Shown: positions 1 to 10,084 of the stretch, piece by piece
How positions within the stretch are numbered: position 1 is the stretch's first letter
Layout of the letters: each line of letters begins with the position of its first letter
NCBI GenBank assembly: GCA_011682385.1
Contig: JAACET010000012.1
Coordinates: 1-32,123 of the forward strand
DNA from: Actinomycetota bacterium
GTDB lineage: Bacteria; Planctomycetota; Phycisphaerae; JAACET01
Direction: 5' to 3'
Length of the DNA: 32,123 nucleotides
Notes under the pieces: model-generated
The model's input: the letters and a program-made list of their open reading frames with translations, nothing else
What the model was told of the DNA's origin: nothing
Database searches by the model: none
Translations under genes and position numbers: made by a program

Positions 1-3000
1 GGCGGCGTGCTGGTTGGCGCAATACCTCATCCCACCGAGAGTAGTCCGCGAGAGTATATTGCTGCCGCCGATTCGCTCACATCCTCCGAAGCAATAGGCG
101 TTTTCCCTGGCGGAGAGATAAGCCCTGGAATTACTGTCAATACGGATATGTTGACCATTATTCCCAGCGATTCGGACGAAGGATTGGGCAGCGACGTTCA
201 AGCCATCGCCATGGACTCGAACGGGGACATTTTTGTCGTTGACATGAATCTTTTTCGGGGCGTTGTTATCGCCGACGATCCGGATACTGGCCTGGGTCGA
301 GACGCAGTCTCCTTGGCGGTTGATTCAGCTGGTGATTTCTATGGCGTTGACAATCACACCTTTGCCGCCGGCCAAATCATCCCCAATCCATATGCCGATC
401 CAGACAACCCGAACGCTCTACCCAATTTGTTAAATGTTCAAGCCCTGGCGTCTCAGGCCGACGGTACCATGTACGCCGTCGACATGGGGGCCAGAACCCT
501 TCGGCAAGTGTATGCGGATGGCTCAACAAATCTCATCGGCCAACTCATAGATCATATAGCTTCCGCACGCCAATACACTGAGGTCCGATCCTTAGACCTT
601 GATTCATCTGAAACTCTATATGGTCTCGGAAAGACAACGGATGATTTAGGATCAGAAACCGGTTCGCACCAGTTCTTGATTACCATCAACACCACCACCG
701 CCAAGGTCACCCGTGGCCAGGAGTTGGACACCGAGATGGCAGCCTTAGCCATCGACACTGCCGACAATTTCTACGGTGCTACTGCCGGCAGCCTTTACAC
801 GATTGATACTTCAGACGGCACAACTACAGAGATAGCCGCATTCACCGTAGCTGGTGACGCCCTCACCGAAGACATGGAGGCCATCACCTTTATACAGGAT
901 CAACTCTACGGCGTAACTGCTGGACATCTGTACGCTATCGACACCGCCACCGCGGTTTGTACACAGTTGACCGAGCAGGAGTACCCCATTGGCGGTCTGC
1001 TTTCTTTGGCTTACGATCAGACTAATTCTGCCAGCCTCTGGGCCACTACCGTAGAAGATTCACAAAGCAACCTTGTCAAAATCCCCCTGGCCGCAACTCT
1101 GACGTCCGTTGACGATACTACCGGCAGCGATGCCCTTTTGGATCTGCTCCAGGATAGCACCGAGCAATATACCTACATAAACGTTCACGCTCTGACTTTC
1201 GACAGGAGCGACACTGGCGACCTTTATGCCATTGCCGATTCCTTTGATCTCTATTCTGCCACAACAACTGAACGTGTGCTTCTGACCATAGACGAGAGCA
1301 CCGGCGAGGTGACTGAAGTAGTACAGCTCTCCGGCGGCGTCGATCTTGACAGTCTGGCTTTTGATTCCAGCGGGCCACCGTCCGTGCTTTATGGAGTCAA
1401 CCACGCTACTGATAGCTTGGTTACTGTCAATACTGGCACCGGAGCTACTGCAGCAGTCGGTGTGCTGGGCTTAGGCGCAGACGTCGAGGGAATTGAGTTC
1501 GCCGACATCGGAAGTGACTATCTCTTCGCCGTAACCGGCAGCAACCTGTATGTGGTCGATAAAACCGACGCCAGCAGTAGCTTGTTGGGCGACACTCAAC
1601 AGACAGTCCTTAGTTGCCTCAGTTACGACGAGACCCAGGCGGGCCTGCTGTGGGCCACTACCGAAACAACCGAGGTAGACCAGTCTCTGTTGATACGCAT
1701 TAATCTGTCCTCCACTTTGGTTTCCACCACTGAAGCGGGCAATCCTACCGTCAGAGTAGCTCGGCTGATTGATTCCGCTGAATCAACCTTTGGCTACGAT
1801 AATGTGCATGCCTTGGAGTTCGACGGCACTACCCTGTACGGCATCGGGACCCTTGTCGACATCAATCCGCTCGATGCAACGAACCCTGCCAGTACGGATC
1901 CTATCCTGATTACCATCAATACCACCGATGGTACGGTCACGCAGATTGCTGACATCAGCGGAGATGCGAACGATCTTTCCACCTTAGCCTTTGATGGTAC
2001 TGACTGGTTCGGCGTAGACCCCGCCGACGATGATCTGTTAGACGTCAATATCACCACAGCCGCTACAGCAGCCCTAGGCACTCTGACACAGACCGGGATT
2101 GTAGGTCTGGACTTTGTAGACAGCACACTTTACGCAGTGACGACTGACACACTCTATACTGTCAATCCGGCGACAGGTGACTGCACGGAGGTTGGCCCGG
2201 TCGGCGGCATAGGCACAGCCATGACCAGCTTGACCAACGACCCCAACGACACGGAACGGCTCTTCTCCACATCACCCGACGCCGATGGCGTCTACCAGTT
2301 GGTCAAGCTCTTTCTGGACCCTGACGATGTGGGTTACGACTTCGGAAAAATGATCATCGGGGGTACACTCTCCGGTGAAATCTCCACGCCAAAGAGCATC
2401 GATGTAATTGAAATGGGCTGGCTGTGGGGCAATGTCACCGTTGATGATAACTTGGGCGACATTATCCTTACCCACGCCGGCGGAGCCATGCCAGCTGGCG
2501 ATGATACATATACACCGGACAACGGTTCCTTGGTCCACGTGGGTGGGACCCTCAACATGCTCGATTCCCGTTCCGGCACGCTTTACACCGCCGTCCAAGT
2601 CGAAAATGATTCGGATGTCGATGACCCCAGCAGCACGCTCTACGAGTTGGAAGTTTTTCCGGGAGGTATGAATGATGCCGCTATTGACGCGGCTTGGCTT
2701 GACGGAGATTTGATAGATTACTCCAATGACAGTGTACAAAACGCCCAGTTTCTCGCCCACCCCACCGGCTATTTCAACCTGGTGGGCGAGCTTCCGCTGG
2801 TCGATGACGTTCTGGATACCTCGGACTGGTATGCCTTTGGTTTGATGGCCGGCCAGACCATCGTGATAGATGGGTCTCTGTCGGGGTATGCTGTTCTGTA
2901 CGATTCGGACAGTTACTGGATGGACAGCTTTGGTTACGAGACCAACGAGGACTGGGGCGTTGGTTCGCGAGGCCTCACGGCCAAACCCATAACCTTTACC

Positions 3001-6000
3001 GCCCCGGCGGCTGGGGTTTACTACCTGGAAGTAGTAAATCCGTTCAGTTTCGGGATTGATTACCAGTTGTCATTCAGCAATGGTCCACACGCCTCCCTCG
3101 GCGGTGTCAACGTCGTCGGCGATTATGACGCCAGCTACCATGATGGCACCGACTGGGCTGACGGCGTCAACATCGCCACCGGCAACGGCGGGGACCTCGG
3201 GGCTGTGGTCATCTCCAATGAGAGTCTCTCCACCGTAGCCGCAGCCTTTGGCGGGGGCGATCTGGTCGCCTTCCAGGCCGGCCAACTTGGTCACCTCGAA
3301 GATGGCGAGTATTCTGCTTCGAACCAGGTTACCTCGGAGGGCAACATAGGCCGCGTGGCCGCGACCAATACATACATCGACGCCACCATCGAGGCCGGCG
3401 CTTCGGGTGGCTTCTACAACAACAACGCCTACATTCAGAACATCTCCGCCGTCACGGACTACATCACCTTGAACGATATCTCGGCTACAGGGAGTATCGG
3501 CGTAATCGAGATAGGCGGGGACTTGATGACTGGCATCACTATTACCCTCAACAGCGATGGCGTGGGCTCCGGAGGCCGATCTGACCTGATTCACGTTGGC
3601 GGAGATTTTGTTGCCCCGTTACTGCAGCACGGACCGGGCGGCGACTTTGGCTACATCTACGTCGGCGGGACCATCAACGTAGATTACGGCAGTTGGATCG
3701 GATCACTCGAAGAGACTACCTATAGCGACGGGCGGACAACGATTCTTAATGACGACGGTGGCGGACAATTGACCATCAGCCCTGCGGAAATCGAGCTGGG
3801 CGGTTTGGATGAATTTGGCCAGCCGCTTGTTGACCATACCACTTACTCTTTCTCGATTATCCCAGTGGATGATTCAGAAGGCGGTGTCGGTGGAGTCATT
3901 GCTAACCTGAGCTTCAATGGTTCAGCCTCGCTGAATGCTACTGGCATGGTCCAGATTTCTGATCTGGATCTCGATGCTGCCGGCTCGGATACCACCATAG
4001 GCATTGGCGGCTCTGGCACAGTGGATATCTACTACGTTCACGGCGGACAGATTGAAACCTTTAACAATAACACGCCGGGCCGACTTGTGTCCGGCTCGTT
4101 AGGCGGTATTGGTGATTCAAGTCTGCATTTGGCCGGCGACCTGGGGGTGTGGGATTACCCCGGCTCGACCGGGGCCTGGCTGTTTGGCAATGACGATGCC
4201 CCCACATCGGCCGGAATCACCATTGAGCCGCAATACGGCTGGTTCCACGGCAAGATCAATGGGCTTAATGTTACCGGCGATCTGGGAAGTGCCTGGATCG
4301 GCGGGTCCTTAGGCGATCTGCGGGTTCTCGGTGAAATCGGAACCGTGCGCGTCAATGCCGACGGCATAACTCAGGGCGGAGAATGGGACGACTGGGACGG
4401 CATTAACGGTCTCGTCTGGTCGCAAACCAGGATCGGCGCTATTTACGTAGGTGACGGCCTGTCTGATGACGGCGGATCGGACTTGGCTATGGCCGCTATT
4501 ATGAGCAGCGGTTCCATCGGTTCGGTCTATATCTCCGGCCCACGCTATGAACAAAACGCCCCCTCCGATGCGGGCCTGGATGAAACACTCAAGCAGCCCA
4601 TGGTTTTCGGGGAACTCAACGGCTCGGTCTTTGCCATGACCAACGATTCCATTGAGGTCATTTCGGACTGGCGTTGGCCCAACATTACCGAGTCGGTCGA
4701 AGTCGATGCCATCAACCAGGTCATCGGCAGCAACGGTGCGGTCAACACAGCCTTGATCGGAGCTGTGGGATTAGATTCCTTCCACTGTTTCAAGGGTACC
4801 TTTACCAACACGGCCAGTGTGGGCACGGTGAGTTTTTCCGGCGCGGGTGCCGAGATCACCGGTTCGGAAATCTTTGCTTTGGACGTAGGCAAGGTCAGTA
4901 CTAGTGCTGATTCTAACGGAATTAATTACTCGTATATTTCCGGCGTGTCGGCTGCTGACGATGGGCTAACCATTGGCCAAGTATTAGCCGGTGGGCCAGG
5001 AATGTCCAACTCCAGCCTGAGTTCCAACGGCGGCAACATTGGCTCGGTCAAAGGTGTGGGTCCGGTCGCAGACATCAGGGACAGTAAATTCACCTCCACG
5101 GACGGGATGAAATATATTAGCGCTCGCGACATTAACGACAACGAGTTCCACATGCCCGGAGAATTGGAACAAATGCACGCCAGCCGCGATATATTTGATA
5201 ATGAAATCAGCGTAGGTGCTTTGGGAACATTTACCGCCGCCGGGAACTTTACGGATAACGAAGTTACTGTAGCTGGCGTCGTAAAGAGCATTGACGTCAA
5301 AGGCTATTTCGATTCTGTCCTTATCTTGCAGGGCCCCAGTACCGCATACTTGCAATCGCTGACGGTCGTCGGCAACATTGCCGGGACCATAACTTCTGCC
5401 GGCAAGATCGGAAAAATAATCTCCAAAACTGGCGCTATAACGGCAGATACCAGCACTCTCTTGGGCGGCTGGGACACGGACATAGAGCTCATTGAGACTG
5501 CCTTGGGCTATACCGGCACATTGGATGTGGACGGATCACTTGGCAGATTCTATTCCTACGTCTCGTTGGGCGATGCCCCTACCGCGCCGGCTGTCGCTCC
5601 GCAGACTTTCAACATCAGAGGCGACCTGGATTACCTGAAGGTCGGCAAAGGGGTTACAGCGCACCTTTACGCTAATCTGAACGTCGGCGGAGACGTCGGC
5701 ACTATGGATATCGACGGAACCTTCTACTCTAACACCAATATCAACGGAAATCTCACCAAGCTCACCCTTGACGGCGCCTTGGGCGGTCCAATCGGCGGAA
5801 CTGATTACGGAAACCTGACGGTATTTGGTTATATCAAAAGTATGAAATTTAACGCCGCCAGCGACCTCGTTGCCGACCTGACGGTTGGTGGCTCGCTCAG
5901 CAAGCTTTACATGAGGGGTGGTAGCATATTAGGTGATATCACCAGCCTGTACGGTTCACTTAGTTATATTTATGTAATGAACGGAGACATTGGTGGAACT

Positions 6001-9000
6001 TTGACAGCCCCATCCATTGGAACCGTCAGAGTCGTGAATGGCTCAATCACTGCTGACGTCACTGCCAACGATGGCGGCATAAAATATCTCTACGTCAGGG
6101 GTGGCGATTTGGATGCTAATGTCACTGCCGCCGACGGCCGCATTGACAGCTTGTACATATATAACGGCGACGCTACAGCCGGGCACACCATCGAGGCCAG
6201 TGCCGGCTTTGGTAGAGTGTCCATTAGTAACGGCGATCTGGACGCCGACCTCGTTTCCGGCGGAATCATCAAGAGCCTGATTGTCAGGGGCAGTGACCTC
6301 ACCGGCGATGTCATCTCCGATGGTGAAATCTGGTACATGAACATTGCCGGGGCCATCGACAACGCCACCGTTCGCAGTGGCGGGCAGATCAAAAGGTTTT
6401 ATGCCGGCAGTTTGAATGCCGCCATCATCTCCTCTGCCTGGAACATCGGTACTGTGCTTATTAAGGGTAACATGGCCAATAGTTCTTATCTCCTGGCCGG
6501 CTACGATGTGGGCGAAGACGGAATCATCGGCACCGCAGATGATAATTTGCTCAATGGCGGGGTGGGTCACTCGGGGAACATTAAATCTTTGACTATTATG
6601 GGAATTCTGGACGGCACCGGCGGACCCACGGTCATAGCTGCTGGCATTGATCCAGTTGGCCTTGGCCCAGCCGATGGCCAAAGCGACATAACCAGAATGT
6701 TCGTTAGGGGTGGATTCTTAACTCCCGCCAATATTGCCGTCTTGGCTGACACCGGCATCTACGCACCGTTTGTCACCCTAGCTACCGCCGCGGGCGTTAC
6801 CGTTGTCAGCGGCATCACCACCGTGCTGAACGGAACGGGGACAGATTTTGGGCCTGACACAGCCAGCAATACTTTGACTGATGGGGACCTGACGTTGACG
6901 CTCACGGGAGCCGGCCGAGCCAACTATAACCCAGCCACTGGCGCTTTGGTTCTGGAGCGAACCACCTCCCGCAGCACCTTGACCTTGAGATACACTGGTG
7001 TCGGAGCTTATCCGACCACCATCGACATCACCGGCTCTGATGACAGCGGCTTGGCAGCCCTCAGGATAATGGGCAATGTTACCCTTGGTGACGTACAGAT
7101 AGACGGCCTCGTCAGGACCATGACAATCGTCAGTGTAGCCGACGACTCCACTTGGTCTCTGCCCGGCGGCGTAACTTCTGCCAAGCTCGCCTCCCTGACC
7201 GGTGTTGACGTCACTGCCGGCGAAGTCCGCACCTGGACCATGACCGGTGCATTCAATTCCACCGGTTTTGGTGGTAGCTTCTCCGCTGATGCCGTCAAGT
7301 CCTTCCGCACCACCGGCGACATGCAGGCCGACCTTACAACTACTCTCGGCGACGCCACTACGGTCTACATCCGCAACGGCAATCTTACCGGCGATCTGGA
7401 CATCCGCGGCACTCTCAAGACCCTGACGGTAACCAACGGCCTCAGCGGCCAAGTTGACGTTGGGCTCGGGGATATATACACGCTAAAGACGGGCAGTTTG
7501 AGCGGGGTGGTCGATGTGGCCCGCGGATTGAGCAAGAATGTCACGATAACCACCGGTGATTTCAGCGGAACATTTGACTCAGCCATGGGCATCAGCAAAT
7601 TCACCGTCAGCAGAGGGAATTTCAGTGGGGCCTTGAGCACTCGCGGCGACCTGCGGACTCTCTCCGCTGCCCGTGGCGAAATGAGCGGCCAAGCTTGGTC
7701 CGGAGGCTCAATCAGAACGGCAAAGTTCCTTAGTATGGATAGCGGATTCGTCGCCGCCTCAGCCGATCTTTACACCGTCACCATTAGGGGCGATATGCTC
7801 AGCAGTTGGCTCTTTGCCGGATTTGATCCTGGTGATGATCTGGCTATAGGAGGGGCCGGGGATGATGCCGATGCTCCACTGGGTGGCACCATTAAGAGAG
7901 TAACCATCTACGGTGATATGGGACTGTCGACGATCTCTGGGGCTGTGGGGCCCGGAGCTGATGGGTATGTGGGTACTGGTGATGACGTGGTGGCGGGCAC
8001 CGGCTATGTTTATCGGGTGACGGTCTACGGCCGAATCTACGGTAATTCAAACGAGGATCAAGCCTACGGCGTATATGCCGCCAGCAACATGCCGATCGTT
8101 TATCAGTATAGGAATCAGCCCTTTATCCAGAACCAAAATGCTCGTGTTGACACCATGGCCTCCATGGCCGGCAATTTAAACGTTACCGACCTGAGCATCA
8201 CTTACAACTCCCTCATCGTGGACTTTAACCACCCCTTGAATTTCGACACCATTGATGCTACCACCTTTACGCTTTTGGTCTCAGTGGATAGCGACTTCGC
8301 TACGCTCGCCGACAATACGGATATCACCACCGGTGGGCTCAGCACCACCACCTACGACAGTGACGATTACGCAGTCACCCTGACCTTGGTTGGCGACACC
8401 TGGAACACTTTGGGCCTGGGCGACTATTATCAATTGACCATTGACGGTGAAACGGCCGTTGACCCTGAGGTGGTTACCGACCTCAGGGCCAGTATGCTCG
8501 ATGGTGAATTCAGCGGTACGTATCCCAGCGGTAACGGCAGCCCCGGCGGAGACTTCGTTTGGGAGGGCTTCCTGGCCGATGTGGACGATGATTTTGAAGA
8601 CGCTCTTGACGTCGGTTCTCTTGTAGTGCTCGATGGCGGAACACTCCTCTTCGGCTCGGCCTTCGAGAGCACTTCCGACGTGGACATCTACGGCTTCTCG
8701 GGCATAGCCGCCGATTACTTTGCCGTTGAATACCTCACCGGACCGATGGCCAAGTTAGCCCTGTTTTTCCAGGACGACCAGGGCACGCTGGCGGATACAA
8801 CCGACGACTTCTTCGAAGCTGTAGCTCGCTATGAGAATATGGAGCTTTCGACTGATACTATCTTCCAGGCCTTTGAGCTTCCCGAAACAGGCGACTACTA
8901 TCTGGCTGTAGTTGCGAACTCTGATACCGGAACCTACCAGCTCGAAATGACCATGAGTTCCAGTGATACCAATCTTGTTGCTGATTTGGGCGGTTCCCTG

Positions 9001-9897
9001 CCCACCGGCGAAGAGATCGCCTACGTTAGTAATAACATCGGCGATAACAACAACAACCTCGGGGCCAACGATCCCAAGCAGTTGGTCTATCTGAACTTCG
9101 ACGGCGGAACCACCACAGATTTTACGGACTCTTCGTACGTAGGTTTTGAGGTAACGGTAGAAGCCTTTGATTCCTCCCTGCTCGATGCCGCCGTGGCTGG
9201 TTACGAGGACACCCTTATCAATGGCGGCACGGTCGATAGTACAACAATAACCGGAATTGTTGATAACATCATAAGTATCTTCCAGAATACAGCTGCTTCG
9301 CACCCAGCCGGTGCATTGACCGTCAACGAGATTGACGTCAGCAATCCCGTCGATTGGGCCACTTACACAGCCGCTACGGAGGGCCTATGGTTCACCACTG
9401 TTGACCCCGCTACGGCCCAGGGCTTGGACCCCACGGCGGACTTTACCACCATCTTTATCGGCCGAGAGACTGTGCTCTCAGGAACTACTGGCCTAGGCTT
9501 GGCCAGCAGCATCGATTTTGCCAATCTGGATAAGGCTGACAACGCCTTGGTTTTCGCCCAGAACTTTGCAGGTATGTCTTTAGCGGGAAATACGACTGAT
9601 AAGCTCAACGAATACAGCCGGGCCTTTGCCAATACTACTGCTCACGAACTGGGACACGTTCTCGGCCTAAATCACCAGCCAACAGACTTTGTTACCTATG
9701 CCTTGTTGGCTGACGATCCGGACAACAATGACCTTACAGCCGACGATTCCAACACCGGTGTAGGGCTGATGGCTTATAAACCGAATCCACAACGCACGGG
9801 AGAGTTAAATGAATTAGGTACCGCAACCCTGACCAGCACAGAGTTCCCCGTCGGGTGGATTGATACCCAGGACCTGCTCTTAAGGTGGTTAGCCTGA
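1..9897 (+). CDS. Giant secreted repeat protein with C-terminal metzincin protease (5' partial)
   Basis: The reading frame is open at the left window edge. The GTG at 7 is only the first possible start in view, so the true start and signal peptide are probably outside; 3296 residues are visible from it. Residues about 193-775 form three tandem ~200-residue propeller-like units (starting near 193, 393 and 600) rich in L-Y-G/A-V and I-D/N-T-x-T-G. A PPC-like domain follows (about 925-1026). Then comes a very long G/D/N-rich region (about 1030-2690) with short hydrophobic strands every ~20 residues, probably a beta-solenoid. An Ig-like stretch (2710-2855) and a second PPC-like domain (2859-2985) precede the protease. 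The C-terminal domain has HELGHVLGLNH at 3213-3223 (zinc His3213, His3217, His3223; Glu3214) and a Met-turn at Met3255, as in metzincins. I infer a surface or extracellular protein. No PEP-CTERM or other sorting tail is evident. Specific substrates cannot be told. Confidence 0.9.
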   Translation, partial: GGVLVGAIPHPTESSPREYIAAADSLTSSEAIGVFPGGEISPGITVNTDMLTIIPSDSDEGLGSDVQAIAMDSNGDIFVVDMNLFRGVVIADDPDTGLGRDAVSLAVDSAGDFYGVDNHTFAAGQIIPNPYADPDNPNALPNLLNVQALASQADGTMYAVDMGARTLRQVYADGSTNLIGQLIDHIASARQYTEVRSLDLDSSETLYGLGKTTDDLGSETGSHQFLITINTTTAKVTRGQELDTEMAALAIDTADNFYGATAGSLYTIDTSDGTTTEIAAFTVAGDALTEDMEAITFIQDQLYGVTAGHLYAIDTATAVCTQLTEQEYPIGGLLSLAYDQTNSASLWATTVEDSQSNLVKIPLAATLTSVDDTTGSDALLDLLQDSTEQYTYINVHALTFDRSDTGDLYAIADSFDLYSATTTERVLLTIDESTGEVTEVVQLSGGVDLDSLAFDSSGPPSVLYGVNHATDSLVTVNTGTGATAAVGVLGLGADVEGIEFADIGSDYLFAVTGSNLYVVDKTDASSSLLGDTQQTVLSCLSYDETQAGLLWATTETTEVDQSLLIRINLSSTLVSTTEAGNPTVRVARLIDSAESTFGYDNVHALEFDGTTLYGIGTLVDINPLDATNPASTDPILITINTTDGTVTQIADISGDANDLSTLAFDGTDWFGVDPADDDLLDVNITTAATAALGTLTQTGIVGLDFVDSTLYAVTTDTLYTVNPATGDCTEVGPVGGIGTAMTSLTNDPNDTERLFSTSPDADGVYQLVKLFLDPDDVGYDFGKMIIGGTLSGEISTPKSIDVIEMGWLWGNVTVDDNLGDIILTHAGGAMPAGDDTYTPDNGSLVHVGGTLNMLDSRSGTLYTAVQVENDSDVDDPSSTLYELEVFPGGMNDAAIDAAWLDGDLIDYSNDSVQNAQFLAHPTGYFNLVGELPLVDDVLDTSDWYAFGLMAGQTIVIDGSLSGYAVLYDSDSYWMDSFGYETNEDWGVGSRGLTAKPITFTAPAAGVYYLEVVNPFSFGIDYQLSFSNGPHASLGGVNVVGDYDASYHDGTDWADGVNIATGNGGDLGAVVISNESLSTVAAAFGGGDLVAFQAGQLGHLEDGEYSASNQVTSEGNIGRVAATNTYIDATIEAGASGGFYNNNAYIQNISAVTDYITLNDISATGSIGVIEIGGDLMTGITITLNSDGVGSGGRSDLIHVGGDFVAPLLQHGPGGDFGYIYVGGTINVDYGSWIGSLEETTYSDGRTTILNDDGGGQLTISPAEIELGGLDEFGQPLVDHTTYSFSIIPVDDSEGGVGGVIANLSFNGSASLNATGMVQISDLDLDAAGSDTTIGIGGSGTVDIYYVHGGQIETFNNNTPGRLVSGSLGGIGDSSLHLAGDLGVWDYPGSTGAWLFGNDDAPTSAGITIEPQYGWFHGKINGLNVTGDLGSAWIGGSLGDLRVLGEIGTVRVNADGITQGGEWDDWDGINGLVWSQTRIGAIYVGDGLSDDGGSDLAMAAIMSSGSIGSVYISGPRYEQNAPSDAGLDETLKQPMVFGELNGSVFAMTNDSIEVISDWRWPNITESVEVDAINQVIGSNGAVNTALIGAVGLDSFHCFKGTFTNTASVGTVSFSGAGAEITGSEIFALDVGKVSTSADSNGINYSYISGVSAADDGLTIGQVLAGGPGMSNSSLSSNGGNIGSVKGVGPVADIRDSKFTSTDGMKYISARDINDNEFHMPGELEQMHASRDIFDNEISVGALGTFTAAGNFTDNEVTVAGVVKSIDVKGYFDSVLILQGPSTAYLQSLTVVGNIAGTITSAGKIGKIISKTGAITADTSTLLGGWDTDIELIETALGYTGTLDVDGSLGRFYSYVSLGDAPTAPAVAPQTFNIRGDLDYLKVGKGVTAHLYANLNVGGDVGTMDIDGTFYSNTNINGNLTKLTLDGALGGPIGGTDYGNLTVFGYIKSMKFNAASDLVADLTVGGSLSKLYMRGGSILGDITSLYGSLSYIYVMNGDIGGTLTAPSIGTVRVVNGSITADVTANDGGIKYLYVRGGDLDANVTAADGRIDSLYIYNGDATAGHTIEASAGFGRVSISNGDLDADLVSGGIIKSLIVRGSDLTGDVISDGEIWYMNIAGAIDNATVRSGGQIKRFYAGSLNAAIISSAWNIGTVLIKGNMANSSYLLAGYDVGEDGIIGTADDNLLNGGVGHSGNIKSLTIMGILDGTGGPTVIAAGIDPVGLGPADGQSDITRMFVRGGFLTPANIAVLADTGIYAPFVTLATAAGVTVVSGITTVLNGTGTDFGPDTASNTLTDGDLTLTLTGAGRANYNPATGALVLERTTSRSTLTLRYTGVGAYPTTIDITGSDDSGLAALRIMGNVTLGDVQIDGLVRTMTIVSVADDSTWSLPGGVTSAKLASLTGVDVTAGEVRTWTMTGAFNSTGFGGSFSADAVKSFRTTGDMQADLTTTLGDATTVYIRNGNLTGDLDIRGTLKTLTVTNGLSGQVDVGLGDIYTLKTGSLSGVVDVARGLSKNVTITTGDFSGTFDSAMGISKFTVSRGNFSGALSTRGDLRTLSAARGEMSGQAWSGGSIRTAKFLSMDSGFVAASADLYTVTIRGDMLSSWLFAGFDPGDDLAIGGAGDDADAPLGGTIKRVTIYGDMGLSTISGAVGPGADGYVGTGDDVVAGTGYVYRVTVYGRIYGNSNEDQAYGVYAASNMPIVYQYRNQPFIQNQNARVDTMASMAGNLNVTDLSITYNSLIVDFNHPLNFDTIDATTFTLLVSVDSDFATLADNTDITTGGLSTTTYDSDDYAVTLTLVGDTWNTLGLGDYYQLTIDGETAVDPEVVTDLRASMLDGEFSGTYPSGNGSPGGDFVWEGFLADVDDDFEDALDVGSLVVLDGGTLLFGSAFESTSDVDIYGFSGIAADYFAVEYLTGPMAKLALFFQDDQGTLADTTDDFFEAVARYENMELSTDTIFQAFELPETGDYYLAVVANSDTGTYQLEMTMSSSDTNLVADLGGSLPTGEEIAYVSNNIGDNNNNLGANDPKQLVYLNFDGGTTTDFTDSSYVGFEVTVEAFDSSLLDAAVAGYEDTLINGGTVDSTTITGIVDNIISIFQNTAASHPAGALTVNEIDVSNPVDWATYTAATEGLWFTTVDPATAQGLDPTADFTTIFIGRETVLSGTTGLGLASSIDFANLDKADNALVFAQNFAGMSLAGNTTDKLNEYSRAFANTTAHELGHVLGLNHQPTDFVTYALLADDPDNNDLTADDSNTGVGLMAYKPNPQRTGELNELGTATLTSTEFPVGWIDTQDLLLRWLA

Positions 9898-9920
9898 TCG
9901 CCAAAGCCAATTACTAAAAC

Positions 9921-9962
9921 AAGCCCCCATCGCGACACATCTCGATTGGGGCTTTTGCTTTT
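9921..9962 (+). terminator. Rho-independent terminator after the giant gene
   Basis: AAGCCCCCATCG (9921-9932) pairs with CGATTGGGGCTT (9943-9954) with one imperfect position and a 10-nt loop, followed by a T-rich run to 9962. It lies 24 nt after the stop codon of the giant gene and separates it from the downstream operon. Confidence 0.85.
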
Positions 9963-10019
9963 AATAATCGCTACGTTCCGAAACCAGATCGCCACCCCAG
10001 CGGTCGCCAAACAAGTACC

Positions 10020-10048
10020 TTGTAACCGCCACGTAGTGGGTCTATAAT
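10020..10048 (+). promoter_or_regulatory. Sigma70-like promoter of the adaptor/SecA operon
   Basis: TTGTAA (10020-10025) and a perfect TATAAT (10043-10048) are separated by 17 nt. The predicted transcript start near 10055 is about 30 nt before the first gene of the five-gene cluster. With the terminator just upstream, this suggests the cluster is transcribed independently of the giant gene. Confidence 0.65.
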
Positions 10049-10084
10049 GGCCCTTGGGTAATAATACCACAAAGGGGCTTTGGT

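Noticed and set aside
3070-7452. Long minus-strand open frames inside the giant gene
   Set aside because: They are shadows of the biased codon use of the giant gene; their translations lack any domain pattern and overlap a confident gene entirely.
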